Below the pieces are notes generated by a model, which was given only the letters and a program-made list of their open reading frames with translations, did no database searches and was not told where the DNA came from. This document shows, piece after piece, positions 12,445-23,099 of a stretch of DNA of 64,000 nt. Source of the DNA: Porogramme epimiltina. Taxonomy: Eukaryota; Basidiomycota; Agaricomycetes; Polyporales; Polyporaceae. The stretch lies in assembly GCA_900155495.1 (NCBI GenBank), contig FTLJ01000191.1:1-64000 (forward strand). The letters run 5' to 3'. The first letter of the stretch is position 1, and each line of letters begins with the position of its first letter. Made by a program: the position numbers and the translations under genes.

Positions 12445-15400
12445 CCCCCTAGGCGATTTCGCCCATCTCATTAAAACTCTTCCAGTCGCCTAGCTTTATC
12501 GCTCATCGCTATCCCTCGTCTTGCTCGTTCACCATCTCGCGCTGTCCAAGAATCTTTGCCCGTCTCTCACGATCATGTACATTCCTACACCCTCACGTCC
12601 ACTGGCACTGTATCACTGTAACATACTCGGGTTTCCTGTACAAGGCTGGATCATATCATAGTGTACTCACTGGTCACACCCTTCTATTTCTTTCGAATTC
12701 TGGCCCCGGCCCGCCTTGTGATATGTCTGCGTGCAGAGTTGCAGACGACTTGCCATCCAGTTGATGAATTGTGTGGGCTAAGATCATGTGAACTGCACGT
12801 GCACAACGCGTCCACGCGTTGGCGCCCATATCCTAGACCACCGTCAGCCACGGCGGGGTGTTCGCTCTCCTTGCGTTCAGCCGCTCCGTCAGTTATACAC
12901 ACGTTGCAAAACATGTTCCTACATGACGCAAAGGAGCTGCGAATGTGTGCTATAAGACAGGACTGGGGCAGGAGGGCACGGCAGAGGGGGCGGTGTTGTG
13001 GCGGGGGTCTGCTTCATTGTGGCGCGCGCCGGAATACCGCAGCACCTGTATTCCAGATAACGTCGAAGGCTTCTTTGGATAGCCATTGTGCTGTGATGCT
13101 AGGACCATGAGGCAGACGTGTCGTCTATTGTGGACTGGATACAGGAGGAGGCTGGCAGGGTGGCGGGGCCGCGGAGTCCGAATGCGGGAGGGTATAAAAG
13201 CTGCACTATAGCGCGCCTCCTCCCTCGGACACTCCTTGTCCTCTCCCCCCATCCTCTCCTGCCACACCGCTCCCCCACACCGACCTCCTCTATGACCCTC
13301 CCAGCCGCTGATCATCCCTCCGCCGTACCTCACATTCTTCCAAGCAGCACACGAGGCTAGCCACTGCAAGTGCAGGTGGTCAACACCACACGGTGGCTAG
13401 CACATCCTGCTCTCGCATGGGACACATCCATTGTGAGTCTCCGTCGTGCGTACCGTTCCATGGACGTTCCTGTATACCACCTCCTGCTACCACTATCCGC
13501 CGCCACCACGGACACTCCCTCTGAGCCCGCCCTTCGTCGCCGCCACACTTAGGCACGTGATCTAGGCATCGAGGATGCCTCGATCAGGAAGCAGGCTCGA
13601 TGTGAGTGGGTGCAAGGCCCACGAGGCTGGTGACAGATATCCGGACACACACCGGGATATCTGGTCAGGAGATCATGAGACCCAGAGTGGCGCTCGTGCA
13701 TGTGCATGTGGATAGAGAACTAGGCTGACCACCATCTCATCCCAGACCCAAAGGGCGCCTCCGAGGCCGCATAAAGTCCAAGTCCAACTTCAAGAAGCAT
13801 GGGCATTGCGCGAAGTCCCTGAAATCGGGCGCATAGGATTGCCTACCCGCCGTTCCGACAATAATCCTGAGGACGGCACTGCCCCGTGCCCCCTGAACCA
13901 GGGTGCGAAGTTAGAAAACCTCCAGAAAGCAGAGCCTCCAACAGGCAACATTCCGGGAGGCCGTCCAGAGAATGCCCTCTCAGCGTCAGGACCAGAAAAA
14001 TAATGGGAGGGGAGGGCGACCGTCTTTGACCGTCGATGCCCGATGAGCCTCGCCACTAAAGTGACCATCGCCGCACCAGAAAGGGCAACTGCGGTGGTGT
14101 AGAAGGGGACAATGTGTCCGCCTTGCATCTGCAGCTCGCAGTTGCACCGTGAGGCCAGCAAGTTGACCCTTGAGATCTAGAAGCCATGCAACATGGCTAA
14201 TGAGGGGCTAGGACCACCGTCTTGAAACCGGCGTCATCCTAGCCGCTCAAAGGTCGGGGGAGCATCCTGAAAGTCCAATAGGAGGCATGAGTGAAGCGCG
14301 TATTGATGGCGGGCGTCGAAGAGTAATGCCCCAAACGGGCGATGATCATCAAGCATGCCCATAGAACAGCCAATGTTGAATGGAAAGACCGAAAGCCCAG
14401 CTACCAGTGCCTCATCATGCCAGGGGGTTGATCGAATGGATCAGAATAGGATGGCGCTTGAGTAGAAGCACATGCCACCCTATCGCAAGAAACCAAGAAT
14501 CCGCCCCACTTCTGGATAAAGTTTAGATGAACGATACCTGGGGATGAATGAAGACGACCTGTAAGAAGAAATTTGAGCTTCCTTGAGAATGCCACTGTAA
14601 GCAAGCTGAACCTAAGGTGACACCGAGTTCATAGGTGGTCTTTGAATGGACTTGAAGATCTATGCCGCTCGAGCAACAATAGTCAAGCTACTGGCATTGC
14701 AGAGTGTGGGCAGCATCAGACTCAAGCACCACCTCACGGCGCAAGCTTAATTAAAAACTACTCCCCCGTTGAATGTGTCCATGGGGTCGGGCAAAATATC
14801 ATGAAAAATAGAAATGATGGGCTAAGAGCTTACCTTTCGGTGGCAGAATGGAGAATTCGTGCGGGAAGCCTGAACAGGACCGATGTGGCGCTTGTCACTG
14901 AGAGCAAAGGGTACGCAGGGCTGGATAAGAATGAATTGAATCGATGATCATCGTACGGTGGCAACCAGCAAGGTGTGAATTAAGCGCCGGAATTGTGGCT
15001 GCTTGTTGGGAATTGTTTGTCGCATCCTAGATAGTGATGGTGCTGGCATTGTAACTGGCACTCACCATAATGCAGGTCGTGATTCCGCGTGGGTTTTGGG
15101 ATGCAAGGAGTTGAAAAGTCTATCGATCGGCCAATCCTGTAGGGTTTCCAAGCGGTGACATGAAGGGTCGAAAACTTGAACTTGTTTATCAATAGCACGG
15201 CTCATGCCTTTGGGACATCACGCCACATCAGCGAGGTACGCACGGTTTAACCTCAATCGCTCTCCCTGTACCCTGCTTGACGAAGACTTTTATTTCTGTA
15301 GCCCCATTGCATTCCTCGGCATGCACTTTCCCGACAAACAAACTCCGTGGATCTCCCATCGGACCCAGAAGTGCGTATCTTTCGGAAGACTGAAATGGTA

Positions 15401-15672
15401 TCGCGCTGGTTGATTTGACGTGCTCGACAGGCTACGGTTCGTTAGTGCTACACACGCCTGTCAACTGCTCCATATACTCCGAAATGACCGGCTTTCGCAT
15501 CTACGATCTTCAAATTTCGCTCCAGGGGAAGCTTCGTGAGCGATAACACAGGTTTCTCGCAAGCCATACGGATGCCCTCTCGCTATTGACTCTTCCGCCC
15601 GACATGGGACTCGGTGGCGTATTCGTGGAGGCCACCTGCCCTTATATGCGTGTTTGTCGGATATGAAGCTGG
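12445..15672. other. Gene-poor region of about 3.2 kb
   Basis: No recognisable coding gene or RNA was found. A TATA box and CT-rich leader occur near 13.19 kb (listed separately). Short inverted repeats lie at 13568-13584 (ATCGAGG/CCTCGAT) and 13635-13662 (AGATATCCGG with a near-perfect partner). The 13.7-15.2 kb part has no long frames and may be decayed repeat DNA. The final few hundred bases should be the TPS1 upstream region. Confidence 0.5.
13193..13200 (+). promoter_or_regulatory. TATA box with no matching long gene
   Basis: TATAAAAG is followed by about 90 bases of CT-rich DNA and an ATG (13291) that opens only a 22-codon frame. The arrangement copies the promoters of real genes in this window, so it may serve a short or non-coding transcript or be the remnant of a lost gene. 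Confidence 0.4.
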
Positions 15673-15680
15673 TATAAAAG
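15673..15680 (+). promoter_or_regulatory. TATA box of TPS1
   Basis: TATAAAAG lies 49 bp before the TPS1 ATG at 15729, similar to the TATA positions of TPS2 and TPS5. Confidence 0.7.
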
Positions 15681-15728
15681 GGTCACCAGACGACCTCCCT
15701 ACCTCACCTTATAGGCCTGCCTCCACAA

Positions 15729-16946
15729 ATGGCTACTCAGTATGTACCGTTCACAACACACACGTACCATGTTGACTTAATCACCTTTCAGAACCGACCC
15801 ATACGAGGAGACCAAGCAAATAATCTGCAATTTCTTAGATCGAAGTGCATACAAGCCTCCCAAGAGCCCCATCGACGCCGAGCTTCGGACCAAAATCGCC
15901 ACCGAACTCTCTATCTGGCCAGCAGACGTTTCCCCGGAGTTCTCTGCGAAAGTCGCCGATGGTGCTTGCGTCATAGCAGAGACGACGTACGGCCACACGA
16001 CACACGAGCACCGCTTCTACATCGCCCTCTACACGGCCTGCGGCATGTACGTCGATGACCTCGGCGCACACCACATCGATGCCGTGATGCGCTTTACGGG
16101 CCGGTTCGTGCGTGGAGAAGCCCAACCCGACCCTGTGCTGGAGTGCCTTGCGAGGCTGCTTCGGGAGCGCACGTACGAACTGTGGAACGTGTACAGCGCA
16201 GATGCTATCGTAGCGGGCACGCTCGATGCTATCTCGGCGACGTACATCGAACACTCTACCCAAGACACACTCGTCGTCGCGCCGGGCGCGACGCGCTTCC
16301 CGTACTACCTACGAACGCGAGCGGGGTACGGACCGCCATACATCCATTTTGCCTTCATGGGAAACTGGCGTGTGGACTCAGACTCCTATCTGCAAGTAGT
16401 CCCGTAAGTGGCGTGTATGCAACCTTCATAAGCGCCGCTTAACATATTGTTTAGGTACATGGAGCATTGGACTTTGGGTACCAAGTAAGGACATACTACT
16501 AACAACATACTTATTCCCGAACTTACTTGACCTTCGGCGATTTTGTAGTGATATGTGCGTCCTCGGCGCCGCGAATAGATCCTCCATGGAATACTGACGG
16601 CAGTTGCTCTTCAATCTATGTAGCTTATCCTTCTACAAAGAAGAACTCGCGGGAGAGGACAAGAACTACGTCCACCTGAGAGCTTCTGCACAGAGATCCA
16701 GCGCAGAGGACGTACTGCGTCAGCTTGTAGAGGAAGTTGTGGAGTCTGGATGCAGGATGGAAGCTCTTACTGCCGAAGATCCTGAATTGACAGAGATATG
16801 GGCACGCTACTTTCAGGTGAGAGATCATCACATGAGGACTCTAGCCTATTCCCAGAGGCATTGCTTAGTTTAACCTACAGGGATACCTGGAGTTCGGTTT
16901 GAAAGCGAAACGCTACCGCCTTGAAGAACTTGGATACAAGCCTTAG
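15729..16946 (+). CDS. TPS1: TRI5-type (trichodiene synthase family) terpene cyclase, group A
   Basis: Six exons (15729-15739, 15792-16403, 16455-16484, 16549-16554, 16624-16816, 16881-16946) give 305 aa. The product is a class I terpene cyclase of the TRI5 family, expected to ionise farnesyl diphosphate with Mg2+ in the cytosol to make a sesquiterpene; the skeleton cannot be deduced. The aspartate motif is YVDDLGA (Asp 92-93); the third acidic residue of DDxxD is absent. The NSE motif reads NDILSFYKE (218-226), with Asn-Asp on the 6-nt exon 4. The C-terminal KRYR holds the Arg-Tyr pair that binds diphosphate. It is about 70 residues shorter than ascomycete trichodiene synthase, as are all its neighbours. 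It is closest to TPS2, 5 and 8, with identical exon lengths. Acceptor and donor sites are intact throughout. Confidence 0.93.
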
Positions 16947-16984
16947 ATGTTCAGCGGTTTTGAGGATGCGACTCAGCTTCTGAA

Positions 16985-17440
16985 CGGCTCCGCGTGTAGC
17001 ACATGAGAGTTTAAACGTAACAGGCTCGGTGTACTCACATGAATAGATGTGCGTCCACTTTGTCCGGTGATTCTGCTCATGACATCGATAGTGCTTAGCA
17101 CACTCGCGAAGTCGGCGCTCGGCGATGTTCAAATTATGCTGTGCCGTGGTGTCGACCTCTGACGGCCACTTGTACGACCACTGAATGTGCTGGAGGTTTG
17201 TTAGCAACCTCGAAACTAATAGCATCTCACTTTACTTCCCAGCGTTTGTTGTAGCGGCGAATGATCTCCGGCCAAGCCACGGAACTACAGCGCTGGCGCT
17301 CCGCTTCGTGCATAACCCCGGCAGGCCCAAGGCTGACAAGTAGCCACTGTTCCCTTGCCTTCTCAACCTCCCACCACACCCGATCCCCTGACGCACCACA
17401 AGGCCTACCCTCTACCCCCTGAAGCAAAACACGCATCCTA
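16985..17440 (-). pseudogene. Relic of an unidentified gene, copy 1
   Basis: The reverse strand encodes a coherent frame (segments such as VAWPEIIRRYNKRW, then after an apparent intron QWSYKWPSEVDTT and NIAERRLRECAKHY). It is strongly similar to 20470-20790, which shows that it was once a shared coding unit. I do not recognise the family. The gene is truncated at both ends: it runs into the TPS1 3' flank on one side and a cyclase fragment on the other. No complete copy exists in the window. Confidence 0.55.
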
Positions 17441-17610
17441 AGGCGTACGTATATACATACAAACCTTGCGTAACCGTGGGCGCGTCCTTACTGTGCACCT
17501 ACCATTTTCAGGATGATGTGATTACCAAGATCAAAGATATGTCCGTATACTTCATGGATCGGAGCGGCTGGAAGTTTCGCTGCACCCTCGAGAACGACGT
17601 TCTCCGCGCC
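17440..17610 (+). pseudogene. N-terminal fragment of a group B TRI5-type cyclase
   Basis: The sequence matches the 5' part of TPS6: the tail of its first intron (TACCATTTTCAG) and then codons for VITKIKDMSVYFMDRSGWKF. The match stops at about 17610, where it joins phosphate-carrier intron sequence. About 40 codons survive, with no downstream exons, so it is a dead fragment left by a duplication breakpoint. Confidence 0.8.
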
Positions 17611-18180
17611 GGCTACACAGGGTGTGACTGAATTGCTTCCTCATGCAAACCCCGTACTCCATCGGACTAACCATTGTCTCTGAGTTCTGTCATGAGCTTG
17701 CATTCCGAAATATGGCAGAGACGAAGCGCAACCTCATTCCCAGCGCAGACCTCACCATAAGCCTCGAAAGTGGAATCGTCGCTGGGTTAGCAACTGCAAT
17801 TTTCAGCCAGGTCCGTCTAGGCTCCACACGTCACCCACTCGTTCCATTCTAGCACTGACGTAACCACAAGCAACTTCAGTTAGCCTGCTGCCACCCTGCT
17901 CTCGAAAAGCTCGATGCCCTGCCATTTGCGCGTGCATGCGGAGCGAGCGTGCTTCTGCGGGCTATTTGCGGGACTCGGGCTTAGGATGATGACGATGATC
18001 GCAGGTCTCGTCTCCGGGCAGTTCCTCCTTTACGATGATGTCAAGAACGGTAATTCGACAGCTATTGTCCACCCCTTACCATCGGAGGTCTGACGATCGC
18101 GCCGTCACGTTAGCACTCCAGGCGGCATCCGGGCTGGACATTCACAAGGAGAACAACGTGCTCCGACCTCATTGGCCGAG
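17611..18180 (+). pseudogene. Truncated mitochondrial phosphate carrier, copy 1
   Basis: It starts inside the intron that precedes exon 7 of the intact carrier (53349-54973, reverse strand). It retains the exon 7 equivalent (TIVSEFCHELAFRNMAE and following), a damaged exon 8 (the repeat motif PADTLLS is altered, with a deletion that shifts the frame), and the last small exon near 18115-18180. Exons 1-6 are missing. It lies directly upstream of TPS2 in the same orientation, as the other carrier copies do for TPS5 and TPS8. Confidence 0.85.
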
Positions 18181-18218
18181 GAGATCTAGAGCTTGTGAAC
18201 TTTCCGCAGCTGTTCGAG

Positions 18219-18226
18219 TATAAAAT
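18219..18226 (+). promoter_or_regulatory. TATA box of TPS2
   Basis: TATAAAAT lies 62 bp before the TPS2 start codon. TPS5 has the same box and context, consistent with a promoter duplicated together with the gene. Confidence 0.7.
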
Positions 18227-18287
18227 GGTAGAGATACTGGCCCATAGGCTCTATCACCCCCTTTCCATCTACAACGCAGACCCCGAC

Positions 18288-19502
18288 ATGACTACCGAGT
18301 AGGCCCGTTTACTCTGCCTCATCGCCGTCCTCGCTGACCGCCTTATTTTCAGACTCGACCCCCACGCTGAAACCAAGGACACAATCGGTGATTTCCTCCA
18401 ACGCAGCGGTTATAGGTCACCGAAGAGTTCAGTCGACGCCGACCTCCGTACCAAAATCGCCGCTCAGCTGGCCAGCTGGCCCACTGACGTTCCAGCCACC
18501 TTCACCGCCAAAGTCTTCGACGGATCTTGTGTATACGCCGAGACGACCTACGGCCACACGACGCACGAGCACCGCTACTACATTGCTCTTTACACGACAT
18601 GCTGGATGTACGTCGACGACCTCGGGGCGCGTAACCTCGACGCCGTGATACGATTTACGGGCCGTTTCGCACGGGGAGAAGCCCAACCCGATCCAGTGCT
18701 GGATTGCCTCGCGAAGCTACTTCGACAACGCACGTACGAGCTGTGGAATGTGTATAGCGCAGACGCTATCATAGCGGGGACGCTCGATGCTATATCAGCC
18801 ATCTCCCTCGAGCACTCCGCAGAAGATACGCTCGTCATCACGCCCGGGGCAACCCGGTTCCCGTACTATTTGCGCACGCGCGCGGGGGTCGGCCCCCCGT
18901 TCATCCATTTTGCGTTCATGGGTTCTTGGCGGGACGTGCCGGATACGTACTTGCAGATCCTCCCGTGAGTTGAGTCCGCGATATGTAGCGGTCTTTACGT
19001 TGCTAATCCGTATTGACAGGTACATGGAGCACTGGACTTTGGGAACGAAGTAAGTTTACATAGCTCTGATCCACCATTATGGCCTGGTCTCACTCTGTGT
19101 TTCTGTGGCTGCTCAGCGACATGTGCGTATTTCGTTCCCTCCCGAATTCTTTGTAGCCCAGATGCTCAATGATTGGTATACATAGACTATCTTTTTACAA
19201 GGAAGAACTCGAGGGGGAGACGAAGAACTGCGTTCACCTCAGCGCTATTACCCGGCGATGCTCGGTAGAGGAGGTGTTGCGCCAGCTTGTGGATGAAGTG
19301 ATGGAATCTGCACGGTGCATGGAACTCCTCACAGAGAACGATACTGAGCTTGCCATGTTGTGGAGGCAATACTTTCAGGTAAGGATTCCTTGGCCTAATT
19401 GATGCCGCCTCATCTGCTAATATTGCGCTACCTCAGGGATACCTCGAATTTACCTTGAAGGCGAAGCGCTACCGTCTCGCAGAACTCGGTTATGAGCCTT
19501 GA
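18288..19502 (+). CDS. TPS2: TRI5-type terpene cyclase, group A
   Basis: Exons 18288-18298, 18353-18964, 19020-19049, 19117-19122, 19186-19378 and 19437-19502 give 305 aa. The first exon is only 11 nt. Motifs: YVDDLGARN (Asp 92-93, no third acidic residue), NDILSFYKE at 218-226 and a C-terminal KRYR. It is extremely similar to TPS5 in exons, introns and both flanks, so these two are the most recent duplicates. One difference is visible in exon 5: TPS2 has an ELEGETKN segment where TPS5 has ELAGETKN. All splice sites and the reading frame are intact. The role is the same as TPS1: probable sesquiterpene cyclisation from farnesyl diphosphate. It is preceded by a dead phosphate carrier and followed by the relic of an unknown gene. 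Confidence 0.93.
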
Positions 19503-19549
19503 ACGTATGCTGCCGATATCAAACAAAGTCGTGATAAAGTTATGCAGTA

Positions 19550-20150
19550 GACTGAGTTCTTGTACTTAGTGGGAGAAGGATGTTCTGAAATTGGTCAGAA
19601 ACGAATATCAACTCACCTTATAGAGATTCAACAACTTTTTTTGGTGGGGCGTATATCGGCCCGGGCCGCAGTGGTCCTAATCCTAATTTAGGGCGCGTGG
19701 TGCAGTCCCGTGAGCCACGCTAACTAGCCATTCAGAGAAAGTTGAAAACTCCGAAAGGCACAGGGTTAGCAGGGGATTTAAACCCCGCTGATGTGAGCAC
19801 CAACCAAGAGAGGAAATGCGCTTACGCACACTTCCAGAGCCCTCGGGTGCAGCCGTGCTCTGGAAGTAGTGTGGGGCTCCTCCGGCGTGATCCGGCCGGC
19901 CATACCCACTAAACCCCCCCAGCGGAAAGGGACAGCTGAGTCGAGATTCGACAACTTGCTCGATAGTTCAGTGTGAGACCCCCCGACAGTATTTTCAGCC
20001 GCTTCTACAGAGATCCCGGCACCGACTTCCCTGATAAACTTTCAATTCCATAGGTCGGCAATGCGTCTACTGTGGTCTACACGCCACCAATAGAACTGCA
20101 AATATGAAGCTACGGGGTTGAGGGGGGAGGAAGCAAGTCAAATCCGAAAG
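19550..20150 (+). pseudogene. Relic of an unidentified gene downstream of TPS2
   Basis: This matches the 3' flank of TPS5 (42124-42360, reverse strand), where one open exon survives. Here the frame is lost: a 305-bp insertion (19638-19942) interrupts it and the remaining part has substitutions and frame breaks. The segment near 20020-20150 corresponds to the exon ending in VVYTPPIG of the TPS5-side copy. Family unknown. Confidence 0.6.
19623..19957 (-). mobile_element. SINE-like insertion flanked by 15-bp direct repeats
   Basis: A 305-bp segment (19638-19942) is absent from the matching TPS5 flank. It is bordered by GAGATTCAACAACTT (19623-19637) and GAGATTCGACAACTT (19943-19957), which differ at one base and look like a target-site duplication. 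Read on the reverse strand it ends in a short A-run beside the repeat and contains GGTTTAAATCCCC, close to the B box of an RNA polymerase III promoter. These are features of tRNA-derived SINEs. No coding capacity. A good A box at normal spacing was not found, so the SINE label is an inference. Confidence 0.6.
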
Positions 20151-20173
20151 GAGGCAATAAGTCGAATAGATAA

Positions 20174-20465
20174 TTGGATCACTGGACTTAGGCGGCGAAG
20201 TAGGTGGCAGGTGCCCGGTTATATGCATGCTCAACTCTAAAACTGACTTTCCTTCGTACTTCGCCCGCCTTCGTGCATTATCAGCGATGTGGAAGTGTAT
20301 CCCCTCCACCAACTCTACTCGTGGGCGTTACTCAATACTTGCTCCGATAGCCTGTCCTTTTCTAAAGAGGAAAATGAGTCGCGGGGGACAGCAAAGTATG
20401 TCCACGCTCATGCATTGGCAGATATTTCTCCACCGGTCGAGATCGCGATGCCACATACGCCTAGA
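20174..20465 (+). pseudogene. 3' fragment of a group B TRI5-type cyclase
   Basis: This aligns with 21956-22215 of TPS3: the exon coding LDHWT, its intron, the 6-nt microexon, and the first part of the exon beginning LSFYKEE. The microexon donor is destroyed (GT after CGATGT has become GG at 20291-20292), and the catalytic exon has base losses and substitutions. The 5' half and the end are missing. Confidence 0.8.
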
Positions 20466-20469
20466 CCGC

Positions 20470-20790
20470 AAGAGGCTCGGTGTATTCTCATGAACAGATG
20501 TGCGTCCCTTTTGCCCGGTGATTCTGTTCACGACGCCGATCATGCTCAGCACACTCGCGAAGTCGCCGCTCGGCGGGGTTCAAATCATGCAGTGCTGTGG
20601 TGTTAACCTCCGAGGGCCACTTGTACGACCAAACGCACTGCAGGTCTGTTATCAACCTCGAAGCTAATGGCATCTCACATCGTTTCCCAGCGTATATTAC
20701 CGCGGCGAGTGATGTCCGGCCAAGCCACGGAACTACACCGCTGGCGCTCCACTTCGTGCCCAACCCCGGGCTTCTACGGTACCTACACTG
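20470..20790 (-). pseudogene. Relic of an unidentified gene, copy 2
   Basis: Reverse-strand match to 17020-17340, including the WSYKWPSEVNTT and ERRLRECAEH segments, the intron between them and the upstream exon. Frames are broken relative to copy 1. Like copy 1 it abuts the 3' end of a cyclase copy in the opposite orientation, so cyclase and relic were probably duplicated as one convergent unit. Confidence 0.55.
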
Positions 20791-21194
20791 ATGACATGGC
20801 CGTATCTTAGGCCATCATTGTTTCGTTTTCATCTGTACCTCAGTGATGTGGTGCGAATATGGAACGAATGGTGTTCGCCATATGTGAATTCTGAAGAGTT
20901 CGCCCGACATCCACGTCGTTGCGACCGGTTCATCCTTGTTCTTTCACCGTCACAGATAACACGAGCGCGCGCCAGGGTGAGTTCACCATCCACTACTCCG
21001 AATCCTGATCGTATCCTCGCGGCCATGTCCGGCCGGGAGGTGGACTTCGCAGAGGCATATAATTTTGCCGTAGGCTTACATGGAAACGCATAAGAGGATG
21101 TGGTCTGAGATCCACGAGATTCGACAGCAATAGCCTCTCCTTGCTGCCTCCTCCTTGGTTCCATTCACATACGGTCACCCTTCCAAACACCACT

Positions 21195-22443
21195 ATGTCT
21201 GCACTGACCTTGACGAACTCTGCGTCCTCTCACGAAGTACGTTTTAAGGCGACATTAGCGTACGCTCATCGTGACCATACTTGCACAGACCCCAGCAGAT
21301 CCAATGGCAACAATCAAGGAAATAACTGTGAACTTCATAGAGTCAACTGGATGGAAACCCCGCAAAACACCTGAAGACCCCGCTCTACGGACTGAAGTGA
21401 TACAGGAGATCCAATCCTGGAACGCCCACGACGACTATGAGGCCGCCGAAATGCTCGCAGACACGAGTTGCTCCATCGCCGAGAAGATGTATGGGCTCAT
21501 GAGCTACGACTACCGCCGCTATGGTGCGCTGTACACCGCGTGTTGCGCATATGTAGACGACACCGTGGCCAGCAATTCTGTTGTGCTCGACGCCGCTCGC
21601 AAGTTCGGTAGCCGATTCGCTCGAGGAGAGCCCCTCGGCCTTCCCGCTCTCGAAAGGCTCGCAGCCCTGCTCAAAGAAGCCCACACGTTGTTTACGGATG
21701 CGGGCGCGAACGCAATCATCACATGCACTATGGATGGGATGACCGCCATGGCTCTCGAGCACACAACCACGGCTATCCCTCAAGTCACACGGTGGCCCGA
21801 ATATCTCCGCTCACGGGTGGGTGTCTCTATGGCGTATGCCCATTTCGGGTTCGCGAGGAGCTGGCGGGAGACTCCAGAGTCATATATTCAGCTGTTGCCG
21901 TGAGTCCACCTTTTCTTACGAAACATTGGGCGCCGCTAACAAGTTGACTAGGTACTTGGATCACTGGACTTGGGCTGCGAAGTAAGTACTTGGTTATATG
22001 CATGCTCAACGCTAAAACTTACTTTCTTTTGTACCTCGCCCGCCCTCACGTATCATCAGCGATGTGTAAGTGTATCCCCTCCGCTAGATTTACTCGTGGG
22101 CGTCACTCAATACTTACTCTGACAGCCTGTCGTTTTATAAAGAGGAAGTAGCGGGGGATAGAGAAAACTATATCCACGCTCGCGCATTGGCAGAAGTTAC
22201 TCCACCCGTTGAGGTTCTGCGCAAGGTCGCGGAGGAGACTTTGGAGAGCGTGCGTCAACTGGATACGTTCACTGCCGACGACGGAGATCTCAGGGCGATC
22301 TGGGAGGAGTGCAAACAGGTCTGTTCGCTTTTCGAATTCCTGTAGAAGTCTGCATCAGCTAAGATGGCTTCGCGCAGGGATACCTAGAATTTCATATCAG
22401 GACGAAGCGATATCGTCTCCCAGAGTTGGGGATCTCGGAGTAG
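21195..22443 (+). CDS. TPS3: TRI5-type terpene cyclase, group B
   Basis: Exons 21195-21236, 21289-21899, 21952-21981, 22060-22065, 22126-22318 and 22378-22443 give 315 aa. The first exon (14 codons) is longer than in group A. The aspartate motif is YVDDTVAS (two Asp, no third acidic residue). The NSE motif is NDVLSFYKE (about 228-236), with Asn-Asp on the 6-nt exon 4. The C-terminus keeps KRYR. The predicted role is class I cyclisation of a prenyl diphosphate, probably farnesyl diphosphate. It is closest to TPS6 and TPS7 by first-exon form and by ADTSCSIAEK in the N-terminal domain. All splice sites are intact. It is the last forward-strand cyclase before the housekeeping block. Confidence 0.92.
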
Positions 22444-23099
22444 GAACGCCACATGGTGACGGTCGAGTACGGACCGGGAGGTTGGTTGAATCTGGGGTGA
22501 CGCGACAAGCTTTCCTTACGACAACACTCAATCAGGTGATGATTTACGAGGTCCCGATGTATATTGTATCGGAATATTGAAGGAGAATAACAATATGCGA
22601 ACTAGACGACGGACAAGTACATTATGCAACGTTTTGGACGGGACGAAGCCCACCTCATATTCGCCGCCGACAAGGGCCAGCGGCGATTGAGGATTATCAG
22701 TCCGAACTCTGAGACAAACGGATGGAGCAGAGAGGACAGGAGGAAACGTTCGAGTTTAGGATGTGGATGGAGATGGAGACTTCTTGTGCGTCAGCGCTAG
22801 AGGTCAACGTACATGGGAGATGAACATATTAAGTAAATGATGACAAGGCGAGAGATAGACGATGATCAACTGATGCCCTATGACGATACGAACAGTGCGT
22901 GGCAGATATATGTCCATAAGCACAGAAAAAAAGGGGGGAGGATGCGTGCAACTACAAAGGGTACAAGGGGCAGGGAGAGATGCAATACAAAACGACAACG
23001 AAAAGATGCAATGACAAGCGACAAAACATGGAGAGGAATCCAGATTCTAGAAATGGTAAGATGCGAGGAGATATCCGACTGAAAGCGAGAATGTAGAGG
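22444..23099. other. Intergenic region between TPS3 and the RasGEF gene
   Basis: 656 bp between two convergent genes. No gene, RNA or repeat was recognised. It presumably holds both 3' ends. Confidence 0.6.
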
